Source of the DNA: Streptomyces sp. NBC_01429
GTDB taxonomy: Bacteria; Actinomycetota; Actinomycetes; Streptomycetales; Streptomycetaceae
Length of the DNA stretch: 64,000 nt
NCBI RefSeq assembly: GCF_036231945.1
Contig: NZ_CP109599.1
Location: forward strand, 4,310,501-4,374,500
Direction: 5' to 3'
Made by a program: the position numbers and the translations under genes. A model generated the notes under the pieces. The model was not told where the DNA came from, made no database searches, and worked only from the letters and a program-made list of their open reading frames with translations. Below, piece by piece: positions 35,100 through 42,987 of the stretch; within the stretch, counting starts at the first letter, position 1, and each line of letters starts with the position of its first letter.

Positions 35100-35573
35100 A
35101 TGGACACTCAGTCGCCCTGGCTCGACGACGATCAGCAGGACCTGTGGCAGGCGCTTCTCACGGTCGTCATCGCCCTCCCGGCGGCCCTCGACCGCCAGTT
35201 GCAGCGGGACGCGGGCATCTCCAACTTCGAGTACGGGGTTCTGGCGCAGCTGTCCATGGCCGACGAGGCCACGATGCGGCTCAGCGACCTGGCCCGGGTC
35301 TGCGACAGCACCCAGCCCCGCCTGTCGAAGGTGATGGACCGCTTCGAAGCCCGCGACTGGGTCGCCCGCCGGCCCGACCCCACCGACGGCCGGTACACTC
35401 TCGCCGCCCTGGCCGACGCCGGCCGGCAGAAGCTCGCCGAGAGCGCGCCGGAACACGTCGCGCAGGTGAAGCGGCTCGTGTTCGATCCGCTCAGCGCCGC
35501 TCAGCGCCGCCACTTCGAGGCCGCGCTCACCCGCGTCGCCGCCACCGTGCGCGGGGAACTGGAAGGAGGCTGA
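35100..35573 (+). CDS. MarR-family regulator
   Basis: This 157-residue winged-helix regulator has FEYGVLAQLSMADEATMRLSDLA, CDSTQPRLSKVMDRFEARDWV and the wing RRPDPTDGRYTLAALADAG. The ATG at 35100 gives the best family alignment, but its ribosome site is poor; ATGs 9 and 12 nt upstream are possible, directly after the last operator. It is divergent from the dioxygenase and probably represses both genes. Confidence 0.88.
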   Translation: MDTQSPWLDDDQQDLWQALLTVVIALPAALDRQLQRDAGISNFEYGVLAQLSMADEATMRLSDLARVCDSTQPRLSKVMDRFEARDWVARRPDPTDGRYTLAALADAGRQKLAESAPEHVAQVKRLVFDPLSAAQRRHFEAALTRVAATVRGELEGG

Positions 35574-35702
35574 ACGGCCGTCTCCGGGCGGGGTTTTCGA
35601 CACCGAGGGGTGCCGGGGCGCCGGTCGTATGGCACGGTCTGCCGGTCGGGCCCGGCACGTGCCCCGCGCTCGGTGCGATCATGCGCGGGCCACGGCCCGT
35701 TG

Positions 35703-35980
35703 AGGCGTCAGTCTTCGACCGTGTACGTCACGAAGTTCGCCCAGGCGCCGGGGGTGAGGGTGAGGCGGGGGCCTTCGAGGGTTTTGGAGTCGCGGATGTG
35801 TACGGTGCCGGGGGTGGTCGCGATCTCGACGCAGGAGGTGCCGTCGTTGCCGTCGCTGTAGCTGCTCTTGAACCACGCCAGCTCGGAGGCGTCCCCGGCA
35901 GTGGTCTTGCGGATCATGTTGGGACTCCCAGCAGTTGTTCGATGAAGGCCAGCGACTCCCGGGGCGAGAGCGCCTGAGCC
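35703..35980. repeat. Direct repeat copy 1 (DUF397 duplication)
   Basis: About 278 bp nearly identical to 36039-36316, offset by exactly 336 bp. It spans a whole DUF397 gene and the last codons of the Xre gene. Confidence 0.9.
35708..35917 (-). CDS. DUF397 protein, duplicate copy
   Basis: This 69-residue protein with ELAWFKSSYSDGNDGTSCVE, VHIRDSKT and FVTYTVED is nearly identical to the product at 36044. It arose by tandem duplication and carries only a fragment of an Xre gene in front of it. Whether it is expressed separately is unclear; read-through from the Xre/DUF397 operon is possible. Confidence 0.8.
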   Translation of the reverse strand: MIRKTTAGDASELAWFKSSYSDGNDGTSCVEIATTPGTVHIRDSKTLEGPRLTLTPGAWANFVTYTVED

Positions 35981-35982
35981 GC
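35914..35982 (-). pseudogene. Fragment of Xre regulator C-terminus
   Basis: On the minus strand this reads LSPRESLAFIEQLLGVPT then stop, identical to the end of the Xre regulator at 36250. There is no upstream coding part. It is a by-product of the DUF397 duplication. Confidence 0.85.
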
Positions 35983-36038
35983 AACCGACGTGCGTGCCCG
36001 CGCCCGGTGTGACCATGCGCGGGCACGTTGGCATCGCG

Positions 36039-36316
36039 AGGCGTCAGCTTTCGACCGTGTACGTCACGAAGTTCGCCCAGGCGCCGGGGGTGAGGGTGAG
36101 GCGGGGGCCTTCGAGGGTTTTGGAGTCGCGGATGTGTACGGTGCCGGGGGTGGTCGCGATCTCGACGCAGGAGGTGCCGTCGTTACCGCTGCTGTAGCTG
36201 CTCTTGAACCACGCCAGCTCGGAGGCGTCCCCGGCAGTGGTCTTGCGGATCATGTTGGGACTCCCAGCAGTTGTTCGATGAAGGCCAGCGACTCCCGGGG
36301 CGAGAGCGCCTGAGCC
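36039..36316. repeat. Direct repeat copy 2 (DUF397 duplication)
   Basis: This partner of the repeat at 35703-35980 is the presumed parental copy, because it is continuous with the intact Xre gene. Confidence 0.9.
36044..36253 (-). CDS. DUF397 protein (Scr2-like partner)
   Basis: This 69-residue DUF397 protein is coupled to the Xre gene by an ATGA overlap. Landmarks are LAWFKSSYSSGNDGTSCVE, TVHIRDSKTLEGPRLTLTP and WANFVTYTVES. It is the parental copy of the duplication at 35708. Confidence 0.85.
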   Translation of the reverse strand: MIRKTTAGDASELAWFKSSYSSGNDGTSCVEIATTPGTVHIRDSKTLEGPRLTLTPGAWANFVTYTVES

Positions 36317-37128
36317 CGGATCGTGCCATAACGCAGCTCAAGGATGCGCAGGTGTTTGAGTTCGGAAGTGGGCCGACCGCTGAACGCGCCATCGGAGCGG
36401 CCCACGGCCCTGCCGTCTGCGAATTTCAGCAGTTCGATCTTGCCGTCCATGCCGGAGTGCGTCTCGCTGTTCAACGGCATCACCTGAAGAACGACGTTGT
36501 GCAATCGCCCCACCTCCAACAGACGTTCGAGCTGCTGGCGCCACACCATTGTGCCCCCGATCGGGCGCCGCACGGCCGCCTCTTCCAGGACGAAGCTGAG
36601 CGCGGGTGCGGGGGAGCACTCGAAGACCGACGCACGAGCCACGCGCGCGAGCACCATCCGCTCCACCTCGTCCGGGGAATACGGGGGCTGCATGGCCATG
36701 AACAACGCCCTCGCGTGGTCAGCGGTCTGGAGAAGTCCGTTGATGCCGTTGCTCTCGTAGATGCCGATCTCGACCGCCTCGGCCTCCAACTTGGCCAGCG
36801 CCCGCACCTTCTTCGGGTACCGGACCTTCTTGACGTCCTCCCACGTCGCCGCGATCAGACCATCCGCTTCCAGCACCTCATCGGCCCTGCTCAGGTAGTC
36901 CTGCCGGGGAATCCGTTTTCCCGCCTCGATCTTGTACACCATGTCTTCGCCGTAGCCGACCGTTCTCCCGAACTCGCCGGCGCGCATCCCCGCCGCCTCG
37001 CGGCGCAGCTTCAACTGCCGTCCCACCGTGGCGATAACGGCCACGCCCCACTCGTCGTCCGGGTCCACCTCCCACCCGGGCTCGTCCGCCTCGCTCCTGG
37101 CTTGTACCGCCTCGCCGTCCACCGACAT
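36250..37128 (-). CDS. Xre-family regulator with DUF5753 (Scr1/WhiJ-like)
   Basis: This 292-residue protein has an N-terminal HTH (VGRQLKLRREAAGMRAGEFG, YGEDMVYKIEAGKRIP) and DUF5753 (IYESNGINGLLQTADHARALF, then LSFVLEEAAVRRPIGG). ATG 37128 is used because GGAGGA lies 6 nt upstream; the in-frame GTG two codons earlier overlaps that site. It is divergent from an anti-sigma-like ATPase gene, completing the Xre/DUF397/ATPase trio typical of Streptomyces developmental or toxin-antitoxin-like loci. Confidence 0.86.
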   Translation of the reverse strand: MSVDGEAVQARSEADEPGWEVDPDDEWGVAVIATVGRQLKLRREAAGMRAGEFGRTVGYGEDMVYKIEAGKRIPRQDYLSRADEVLEADGLIAATWEDVKKVRYPKKVRALAKLEAEAVEIGIYESNGINGLLQTADHARALFMAMQPPYSPDEVERMVLARVARASVFECSPAPALSFVLEEAAVRRPIGGTMVWRQQLERLLEVGRLHNVVLQVMPLNSETHSGMDGKIELLKFADGRAVGRSDGAFSGRPTSELKHLRILELRYGTIRAQALSPRESLAFIEQLLGVPT

Positions 37129-37289
37129 CCGCACTCCTCCGTAGTCCCGCGCCGTCCCTTGGCTTTTCCCGGCGCCCTCGCCCTACCCGTGCCAACTGCG
37201 CCGACAGCCAAGACAGCACCGGACAAGCACTGGACAGTGACCGTACGCAATCGTTTCGTCACTTATCAGGGTAGGCATTTTCGGCCACT

Positions 37290-37724
37290 GTGAGTGAGGT
37301 GATTCAGGAAACCGCCGAGACCACGGCCCCACTCGACCCCGCCGCGCCCACCTTCAGCGTGCTGCTCTCCTCCACGCCCCGGGGTGCCCGCCTCGCCCGC
37401 CTGCTCGCGGAGAGTCAACTCCGTGACTGGGGGCTCCCCTCCGATCCCGGCCGCCTTCTCGCGGCCGAACTGGCCGCCAACGCCGCCTCCCACGGACGGG
37501 TGGCCGGGCGCGACTTCCGGCTCACACTCCGCTTCGTCGGTGACGTCCTCCGTATCGAGGTCGCCGACACGCGCCGTGAACTCCTGCCCGTACTTCAACG
37601 GCTCTGCCCGTACGCCGAGTCGGGGCGTGGGCTGCTGCTCGTGGACGCGCTCGCCGACCGCTGGGGAGTCACCGAGGGCCTGTTCCCGCGCAAGATCGTC
37701 TGGGCGGAAGTGCGTCTCGCGTGA
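37290..37724 (+). CDS. Anti-sigma-type histidine-kinase-like ATPase
   Basis: This 144-residue HATPase_c_2 protein has N-box LLAAELAANAASHGRV, G1 box LRIEVADTRRE and G2-like RGLLLVDALADRWGV. It is probably a partner-switching kinase or antagonist working with the divergent Xre/DUF397 pair. Its last 16 codons and downstream DNA recur, degenerate, at about 45178-45325. The GTG start has GTGAGTGAGGTG context and is moderately sure. Confidence 0.82.
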   Translation: MSEVIQETAETTAPLDPAAPTFSVLLSSTPRGARLARLLAESQLRDWGLPSDPGRLLAAELAANAASHGRVAGRDFRLTLRFVGDVLRIEVADTRRELLPVLQRLCPYAESGRGLLLVDALADRWGVTEGLFPRKIVWAEVRLA

Positions 37725-37830
37725 CCGGAACCCGTTCCGGCGGGTTCCGGTGGCTGCAGTGGCCTTTTCCAAAGGACGTGAGAGAAGAAAGAACCCCGCC
37801 AAGTCCCACCCCCACCTGCCCACCCGTCGG
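37677..37830. repeat. Imperfect direct repeat, left copy (flanks RiPP cluster)
   Basis: It contains the last codons of the ATPase gene (LFPRKIVWAEVRLA) and roughly 105 bp beyond, including CCGGAACCCGTTCCGG and CCAAAGGAC. The match to 45178-45325 is close to 85% by eye. Confidence 0.75.
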
Positions 37831-38251
37831 ATGCCTGGTGTGCTGCGGCACGGGCTGCGGTCCGGGAGCCCGAACCGCCGCTTCACTCCTGTGCCGCCCG
37901 GAGAGCCCGGTCCGGTCCGGGGCATGTGGCGCCCGTTGAGATTCGGCCGGCCCGTCTCCGAGTCCACTGTTCAGTTCCCGGAGTCGCCGGTGAGGATCAG
38001 CGGAGGCTCGTTACTGATCCCGCACTCGGCACTCGGCACTCGGCCCCGCGGGCACCACGACCTCGATCGGTGTCGAGTCGTCCAGCCCCGCGAGAAGAAG
38101 AAGTTCCGGTTCGGGCATCGGCGTGGCGGCTCTGCCAACTGCCTGCTGGTGCGTCTGCGATACACGATCTTCGGGTTGCTCTAGAGTCGGGACAACCTTC
38201 CCGGTGGCGTCTCGCTGCCGGGATTTCGTGTTCTCCGGGCGGAGTTGGATC
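37725..38251. other. Intergenic region before the MFS gene
   Basis: This 527-bp gap holds the left flanking repeat, the palindrome CCGGAACCCGTTCCGG just after the ATPase stop, a possible short ORF starting GTG 37778 after AAAGGAC (VREERTPPSPTP...), and the promoter of the MFS gene. The frames that stay open here show no conserved protein I recognise. Confidence 0.5.
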
Positions 38252-39580
38252 TTGCGTAAGGTGCTGCTGCACGATCGGAATCCAGCGGGGCCCGTTCCAC
38301 GTATCAGCTGGGCGGCCCGGGTCCGGGAGGCGGGCGCTCCACTGTCCATCAGGTCGTACCGGCTGCACTTCACCGCCCGTCTGCTCTCCTGGACCGGCTC
38401 GGCCGTGGCGCCCATCGGTCTGGCCTTCGCGGTCCTCCGGATCGGCGGCGGGCCTGGCGCGCTGGGCGCGGTCCTCGCGGCGAGCGTCGTACCGCAGATC
38501 CTGCTTCTGCTCGTCGGCGGGGTCGTCGCTGACAGGCTGTCCAGGTCCCGCGTCATGGTGTGGTCCAACGTCGTCTGTGCGGTCGCGGAGGTGGCGGCGG
38601 TGCTGCTGCTGGTCTCGGGCACAGCCAGGGTCTGGCACCTGGTGGCGATGTCGGCCGTCTGCGGGGCGGCGGGAGCCTTCTTCACCCCGGCGGCCGGGGG
38701 CATCGTCGTGGAGGTGGTCCCGGCCGAACTCCGGCACGCGGCCAACGCTCTACTGAAGATCGGCCAGAACATGGTGAAGGTGGCCGGACCGGCCCTGGGC
38801 GGCGTCCTGGTCGCCGTGGCCGGCCCCGGCTGGGCCCTTGGGTGGGACGCTCTGACGTTCGCCACCTCGGCACTCCTCTTCTCCCGGATCAGCCTCAAGG
38901 CCAAGGCGGTCAAGGTCCGTACCGGGTTCACCGCCGACCTGCGCGAGGGCTGGGACGACTTCCGCTCCCGCCGCTGGCTGTGGGTGATGGTCTGCCAGGC
39001 CGCCGTGATCGTTCCTGTGTGGCTGGTCGGTTACCAGCTCCTCGGCCCGGTGTACGGGCAGCAGGTTCTCGGCGGCGCTGCCCCGTGGGGACTGGTGGTG
39101 TCCGGCTTCACCGCCGGGCTGGTGGCCGGGGCGGCGCTCGCCCTGATGTGGAAGCCACGCCAGGTCGGAGTCGTCGTCTGTGCGGGCACCGGCTCGATGG
39201 CGGTGCCGCTGGCGGCAATGGCCACGGCCGTGCCGCTGCCCGTGCTCGTGGTCGCCACGGGGGTGGCGGGCACGGGGCTGGCGGTCAGTATGACCGTGTG
39301 GGCTTCGCTGGTGCAGGAGAGGATTCCGGCGGACCGGCTGGGCCGGACCCTGTCCTACTCGACACTCGGACAGATCCTGCCCGTGCCCTTCGGCTATCTC
39401 CTCGCCGGTCCCGCCTCCCACCTGTTCGGGCTCCGCACCACCCTGGCGACAGGCGCCCTGATCATCACGGCCGCCTCCGTCGTACCGCTGGCCATTGCTC
39501 AGGTCCGGGGGCTCTACCTCGCGCCGGGAGCGACCAAGGACACCGGCGGGCCTGTGCCCACGGCACGGGCGGAGAGGTAG
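38252..39580 (+). CDS. MFS exporter of the RiPP cluster
   Basis: This 442-residue major facilitator protein has about 12 membrane helices. It starts at a TTG with GGAG 7 nt upstream, because no ATG fits the N-terminus. Recognisable parts are SWTGSAVAPIGLAFAVLRIG in helix 1, GGVVADRLSRSRVM (motif A-like loop) and AFFTPAAGGIVVEVVPAE. It is convergent with the TfuA gene and overlaps its 3' end by 67 bp. Its role is probably export of, or self-protection from, the cluster's product. Confidence 0.82.
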   Translation: MRKVLLHDRNPAGPVPRISWAARVREAGAPLSIRSYRLHFTARLLSWTGSAVAPIGLAFAVLRIGGGPGALGAVLAASVVPQILLLLVGGVVADRLSRSRVMVWSNVVCAVAEVAAVLLLVSGTARVWHLVAMSAVCGAAGAFFTPAAGGIVVEVVPAELRHAANALLKIGQNMVKVAGPALGGVLVAVAGPGWALGWDALTFATSALLFSRISLKAKAVKVRTGFTADLREGWDDFRSRRWLWVMVCQAAVIVPVWLVGYQLLGPVYGQQVLGGAAPWGLVVSGFTAGLVAGAALALMWKPRQVGVVVCAGTGSMAVPLAAMATAVPLPVLVVATGVAGTGLAVSMTVWASLVQERIPADRLGRTLSYSTLGQILPVPFGYLLAGPASHLFGLRTTLATGALIITAASVVPLAIAQVRGLYLAPGATKDTGGPVPTARAER

Positions 39581-40902
39581 AACGCCCTGGCCACCTCGAT
39601 GGCGCCGGTGACGTCGCGGAACGCCCGGTCCCGGGCCGCCGCGTCGAGCATGGCCCGGCCGTATCCCTCGGGTAGCCCCCAGCACTGGGCGAGGTGAGAG
39701 GCGATGCGCCCGGCGCGCAGGTGAGCCGTGGTGTGGTGGGGGTCGGCCGCCTCGATCTCGGCGTTGCGGACCAAGGCGGCGACGACGGCTTCAGCGGCCG
39801 GGGGAACGGAACCGAGCAGGTCGCCCGCTTCGGCCATCGTGGCGGGCCACACCGTCCAAGCCCCGTCCAAGCGGGCGGAGCGGACGACGACCCGTACCAG
39901 TGCTTCCTCGGGCGGAAGCCGGCTCACCTCCTCCTCGGTGAGCCAGTGGGCCAGCTGGTCGCCCGACATGCTGCCCACCTCCACACCTGCGGCAGCGGCG
40001 CACCGCAGGGCGGACCGCTCCACCGCCGCGGATCCCACCGGGCGGCACCCGTCGTCGCACCTCTCATGGGCGATGGCGGCCAGGACCCGCGTCCTCCAAC
40101 GGGCCGGGAACCCCGGGTCGTACAGCTGCTGATGGTGCAGGAGGGCGAGGAAGCTCACGGGCTGCCCGCACGCCACCGCACCCGGCCGGAAGGCCGCCTG
40201 CCAGTACCGGACGAAGCTGGTCTGCCACGCCTCGCCCGCCCACGCGCCGGCGCCGGGGGCCGGGGGCAGGCCGGCGGCAAGGAGGGCAAGAGCCCGCTCG
40301 GCGTCCTCCCTCTTGGCGTCGCAGGGATGCGTACGGCGCCAGGTGTCCGCCCGGCTGAACGCGGGCCCCAGCCCCTCCCCGGCCGCGATGCGGCCCAGCG
40401 CGGTCCACGACCGGGAGGTGTAGGGGAGGGAGCGGGCCAGATCGGCGAGCAGGTCCGCTTCGGCATCGTCCAGTTGCCCGTCGGCGGCGGCCCGGGTCAG
40501 GGCGGCCCGCAGGTTCACGAGGGCTTCGGACAGCGGGAGGCCGTCGTCGGTGTGGAGCACGGCGACTTCGTCGTCCGCGTCCAGGGCGCCGCTGCGGAAG
40601 TCCTCGAAGATCCGGCCGATGCCGACCATCCCGTACGGGGCGAGTTCGGCGGCACGCAGGGCTCCCATGCTGGCGGCGCCGACCACGGCGACGCCTTCGG
40701 CCAGCAGCGCCAGGATCTCCTTGTGCCGCACCGGGGCGCTCTGGTGCCAGAGGCCATCGATGATCAGCAGGGTGTCGCCGGGGCCGGTACGGAGCCGCAT
40801 CAGGTCGCCGTGGCGGACCGGGGGGTGCGTCACGGCTCCGGGGAGCACTTCCCGGACCCGTGCTCCGGGCACGGTGGGCCCCGAGAAGACGTGAACGGTC
40901 AT
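39514..40902 (-). CDS. TfuA-like protein (YcaO partner, thioamide formation)
   Basis: This 462-residue protein opens with the TfuA core (MTVHVFSGPTVPGARVREVL, LLIIDGLWHQSAPVRHKEIL, VVGAASMGALRAAELAPYGM, GRIFEDFRSG). A long C-terminal extension (about 190-462) has no recognised fold. TfuA proteins accompany YcaO enzymes that swap a peptide-bond oxygen for sulfur, as in thioviridamide and in archaeal McrA, probably helping to supply sulfide. The start overlaps the YcaO stop by 4 bp. Confidence 0.88.
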   Translation of the reverse strand: MTVHVFSGPTVPGARVREVLPGAVTHPPVRHGDLMRLRTGPGDTLLIIDGLWHQSAPVRHKEILALLAEGVAVVGAASMGALRAAELAPYGMVGIGRIFEDFRSGALDADDEVAVLHTDDGLPLSEALVNLRAALTRAAADGQLDDAEADLLADLARSLPYTSRSWTALGRIAAGEGLGPAFSRADTWRRTHPCDAKREDAERALALLAAGLPPAPGAGAWAGEAWQTSFVRYWQAAFRPGAVACGQPVSFLALLHHQQLYDPGFPARWRTRVLAAIAHERCDDGCRPVGSAAVERSALRCAAAAGVEVGSMSGDQLAHWLTEEEVSRLPPEEALVRVVVRSARLDGAWTVWPATMAEAGDLLGSVPPAAEAVVAALVRNAEIEAADPHHTTAHLRAGRIASHLAQCWGLPEGYGRAMLDAAARDRAFRDVTGAIEVARAFYLSARAVGTGPPVSLVAPGAR

Positions 40903-42065
40903 GCGGCCGCCTCCGGGGTCGGTCGGGGGATGACGTGCCGGGCGTCGTACCGCAGGGCCGGGGCCAGCACCTTGACGACGGCGAACTCGCGCCGCTGGTG
41001 GAGTCCGTGGGTGAGGTCCACCACGAGCGGGGAGTGACCGGTGACAGCCGCGACACGGGCGGCCAGGTGCTCGGCCTCGCCGTCGTCCGTGGCGAAGCCG
41101 GTGGTGTGCTGAGCGGCGACCTCCGCCCACCCGGCGCCGGGGTTCGCGGTGGGCCGGGGGCCATGGTGTACGGCGGGCCGGTACGCGGCGGGGTGGATGT
41201 CCTCCCGGCTGCCGGAGATCTGGGTGAGGCGGGACTGAGCCGCCTCCGTGATCGCCCGGGACAGCGCCACGTGGGGGTCCAGGTGGGCGCCGGAGCCGGA
41301 GACCAGCAGGGCCGGCTGGTCCTCGCGCCACAGGTAGCAGCTCATGACGGGCACCCCGAAACGGTTCGGCAGCTGCCACAGCTCCAGCCAGGCCCCGGCC
41401 GACCGCAACCGGCTGACCAGTGCCGCGCAGTGTTCGTCCTCAACGCTGTCGGGGTCGATGAGCCGGCCGTGGTCCCGCCCGTCGGCGAGAGCACTGATCG
41501 TGTCGCGCTCGATCAGCTCGGCCAGAGCGTGGGCGACGGCCTCGGCGCGGGTGTTGCCGGAGGCGAGACCGTTCGTGGAGGCGCTGGGCAGGTGCAACCG
41601 CCACTGGCTGTGGACTTCACGGCCCAGCCGCACGCACGCCGCCGGAACGAGCACGGGTTCGCCGTCCAGTGCCGACCGTGCGGTGATCCAGTCCAGAACC
41701 GTCCGGCCGGTGACCAGAGAGCCGGGGTGGCTCTCCAGGGCGGTCACGGGATAGGACAGCTCCAGGCCGTCGGCCGGGGCCCGCACTTCGGCGGTCGGGA
41801 CGGCCCGCTCGCCGTGCCACGCCTCGATCGCTTCCATGGCCCCCGAGACCCGGGCCGCGGCCGGCGTCGCCCCCTTGCCCTGGGCGACGGACAGCGTGCG
41901 GGCCAGCGGCCGCACGGCCATGGTCACCGGGATACCGATGTCGTCCAGGCCGGTCACGTCGGCGACGCGGGTAATGCCGTACGCCATCAACAGCGGCCGG
42001 ATCGACTCCCAGGTCTGATCGGGATGGCGGGTCCGGTGGGTGCCGTCGAAGTACGCCTTGCGCAT
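40899..42065 (-). CDS. YcaO cyclodehydratase-type enzyme
   Basis: This 388-residue enzyme activates peptide backbone amides with ATP. It has SVAQGKGATPAAARVSGAMEAIE, the YcaO ATP-site segment STNGLASGNTRAEAVAHALA followed by ELIERD, and TEAAQSRLTQISGSRED. It ends in PRPTPEAAA, a variant of the Pro-rich tail of some family members. Coupled to TfuA, it is predicted to make thioamides rather than azolines, which fits a precursor without Cys. It lies 103 bp after the precursor gene, behind a stem-loop. Confidence 0.92.
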   Translation of the reverse strand: MRKAYFDGTHRTRHPDQTWESIRPLLMAYGITRVADVTGLDDIGIPVTMAVRPLARTLSVAQGKGATPAAARVSGAMEAIEAWHGERAVPTAEVRAPADGLELSYPVTALESHPGSLVTGRTVLDWITARSALDGEPVLVPAACVRLGREVHSQWRLHLPSASTNGLASGNTRAEAVAHALAELIERDTISALADGRDHGRLIDPDSVEDEHCAALVSRLRSAGAWLELWQLPNRFGVPVMSCYLWREDQPALLVSGSGAHLDPHVALSRAITEAAQSRLTQISGSREDIHPAAYRPAVHHGPRPTANPGAGWAEVAAQHTTGFATDDGEAEHLAARVAAVTGHSPLVVDLTHGLHQRREFAVVKVLAPALRYDARHVIPRPTPEAAA

Positions 42066-42092
42066 GGGCTCTTCCCTTCGCAGATGACGAAG

Positions 42093-42140
42093 CCCGGCCG
42101 CCGGGCACCCGGGTCACCGGAGGGTGCCCGAACGGCCGGG
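42093..42140 (-). terminator. Attenuator-like stem-loop between precursor and YcaO genes
   Basis: Arms CCCGGCCGTTCGGGCACCC and GGGTGCCCGGCGGCCGGG pair over 18 bp with one bulge and an 11-nt loop. There is no U-tract. This position, after a precursor gene and before its enzyme genes, is where RiPP operons often place a partial terminator or an RNA-stabilising hairpin. Confidence 0.75.
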
Positions 42141-42168
42141 CGGGTTCAGCTACCGCCCACGGCGCCGG

Positions 42169-42333
42169 TCAGGCGGACGGCAGCGGGTAGGTGTGGGTGT
42201 CGGGGAAGGCGGAGTCGGGCACGGCCGGGTCGCCGCCGGAGTTCTGCGGCATGTTGCCCTCGGCGTGCAGCTCGGCCACGAAGTCGGCCGGGTCCACGGC
42301 CTGCGTCGTGGCAGACGGGATCTGCTGGGACAT
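42169..42333 (-). CDS. Candidate RiPP precursor peptide (54 residues)
   Basis: This short ORF has an excellent AGGAGGAA 7 nt before its ATG and no competing gene on either strand. The product starts MSQQIPSATTQAVDPADFVA, continues with ELHAEGNMPQ (helical, acidic, leader-like) and ends with a Gly/Pro/Asp-rich probable core: NSGGDPAVPDSAFPD followed by THTYPLPSA. It has no Cys or Lys. The core offers His, Thr, Ser, Asp, Tyr and five Pro as targets. It lies between two 2OG oxygenases and YcaO/TfuA. Confidence 0.8.
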   Translation of the reverse strand: MSQQIPSATTQAVDPADFVAELHAEGNMPQNSGGDPAVPDSAFPDTHTYPLPSA

Positions 42334-42366
42334 GGTCGTTCCTCCTGGGTCTCGGGAAGGAAGCCG

Positions 42367-42987
42367 CTACACCGAGAGGTCGGTGAAGCAGATGGTGATC
42401 AGCACCTCGCGCGACGGAGAGTCGAGCGGGGTACGCCAGTGGGGGATTCGGCTTCCGTCGAATCCGGTGAGGACGCGGTGGCGGACCGGGAAGCTCTCGC
42501 CGCCGTCGGGGTAAGGGGCGTGGCCGAGGCGGTCGGCCACCTGCCGGGTGGTCAGCCACCGCAGGCGGGGCAGCCAGCCCATCGAGGCGAGGCCGGGGGT
42601 CAGGCCGCACGAGAAGGTGATCGAGCACTTCCCGTCGTCGCGGTGGACATGCATGTAGTCGCCGGGCTCGTAGAACTTCAGGCCGAAACGGATCGGGGTC
42701 ATGCGGGCGCGGCCGGTCGCTTCGCCCGCAACCTCTGCCAGGCACTTGGACATGGCCAGCCGGCTGAGCGCGTCTCCGCCGGTGTGGACCCGGCACCGCT
42801 GGGGGGAGGTGATCGATCCGTCCCGCATCACGAGCGGCCCCGGCCGCTGGTTGTGGCGGACGACCGCGTGGGGCTCGCACCGGTCGGCCTCCTCCGCGAT
42901 CTCCTCCCAGAGTCCGGGTTCGACCACGTCCTCGGGAACGACCGCCCGGCCTTCCGTCAGCCAGAGCTGACGCGGGGTCATGGCCAT
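42367..42987 (-). CDS. 2OG-Fe(II) oxygenase A of the RiPP cluster
   Basis: This 206-residue oxygenase has the facial triad HRD (His115, Asp117 in YMHVHRDDGKCSITF) and a distal His183 in IPHWR, with a downstream Arg. It overlaps the end of its paralogue by one base (TGATG) and stops 33 bp before the precursor start. It is predicted to hydroxylate or desaturate residues of the peptide. The sequence is clearly related to the neighbouring oxygenase, including PHWR and the C-terminal strand. Confidence 0.82.
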   Translation of the reverse strand: MAMTPRQLWLTEGRAVVPEDVVEPGLWEEIAEEADRCEPHAVVRHNQRPGPLVMRDGSITSPQRCRVHTGGDALSRLAMSKCLAEVAGEATGRARMTPIRFGLKFYEPGDYMHVHRDDGKCSITFSCGLTPGLASMGWLPRLRWLTTRQVADRLGHAPYPDGGESFPVRHRVLTGFDGSRIPHWRTPLDSPSREVLITICFTDLSV

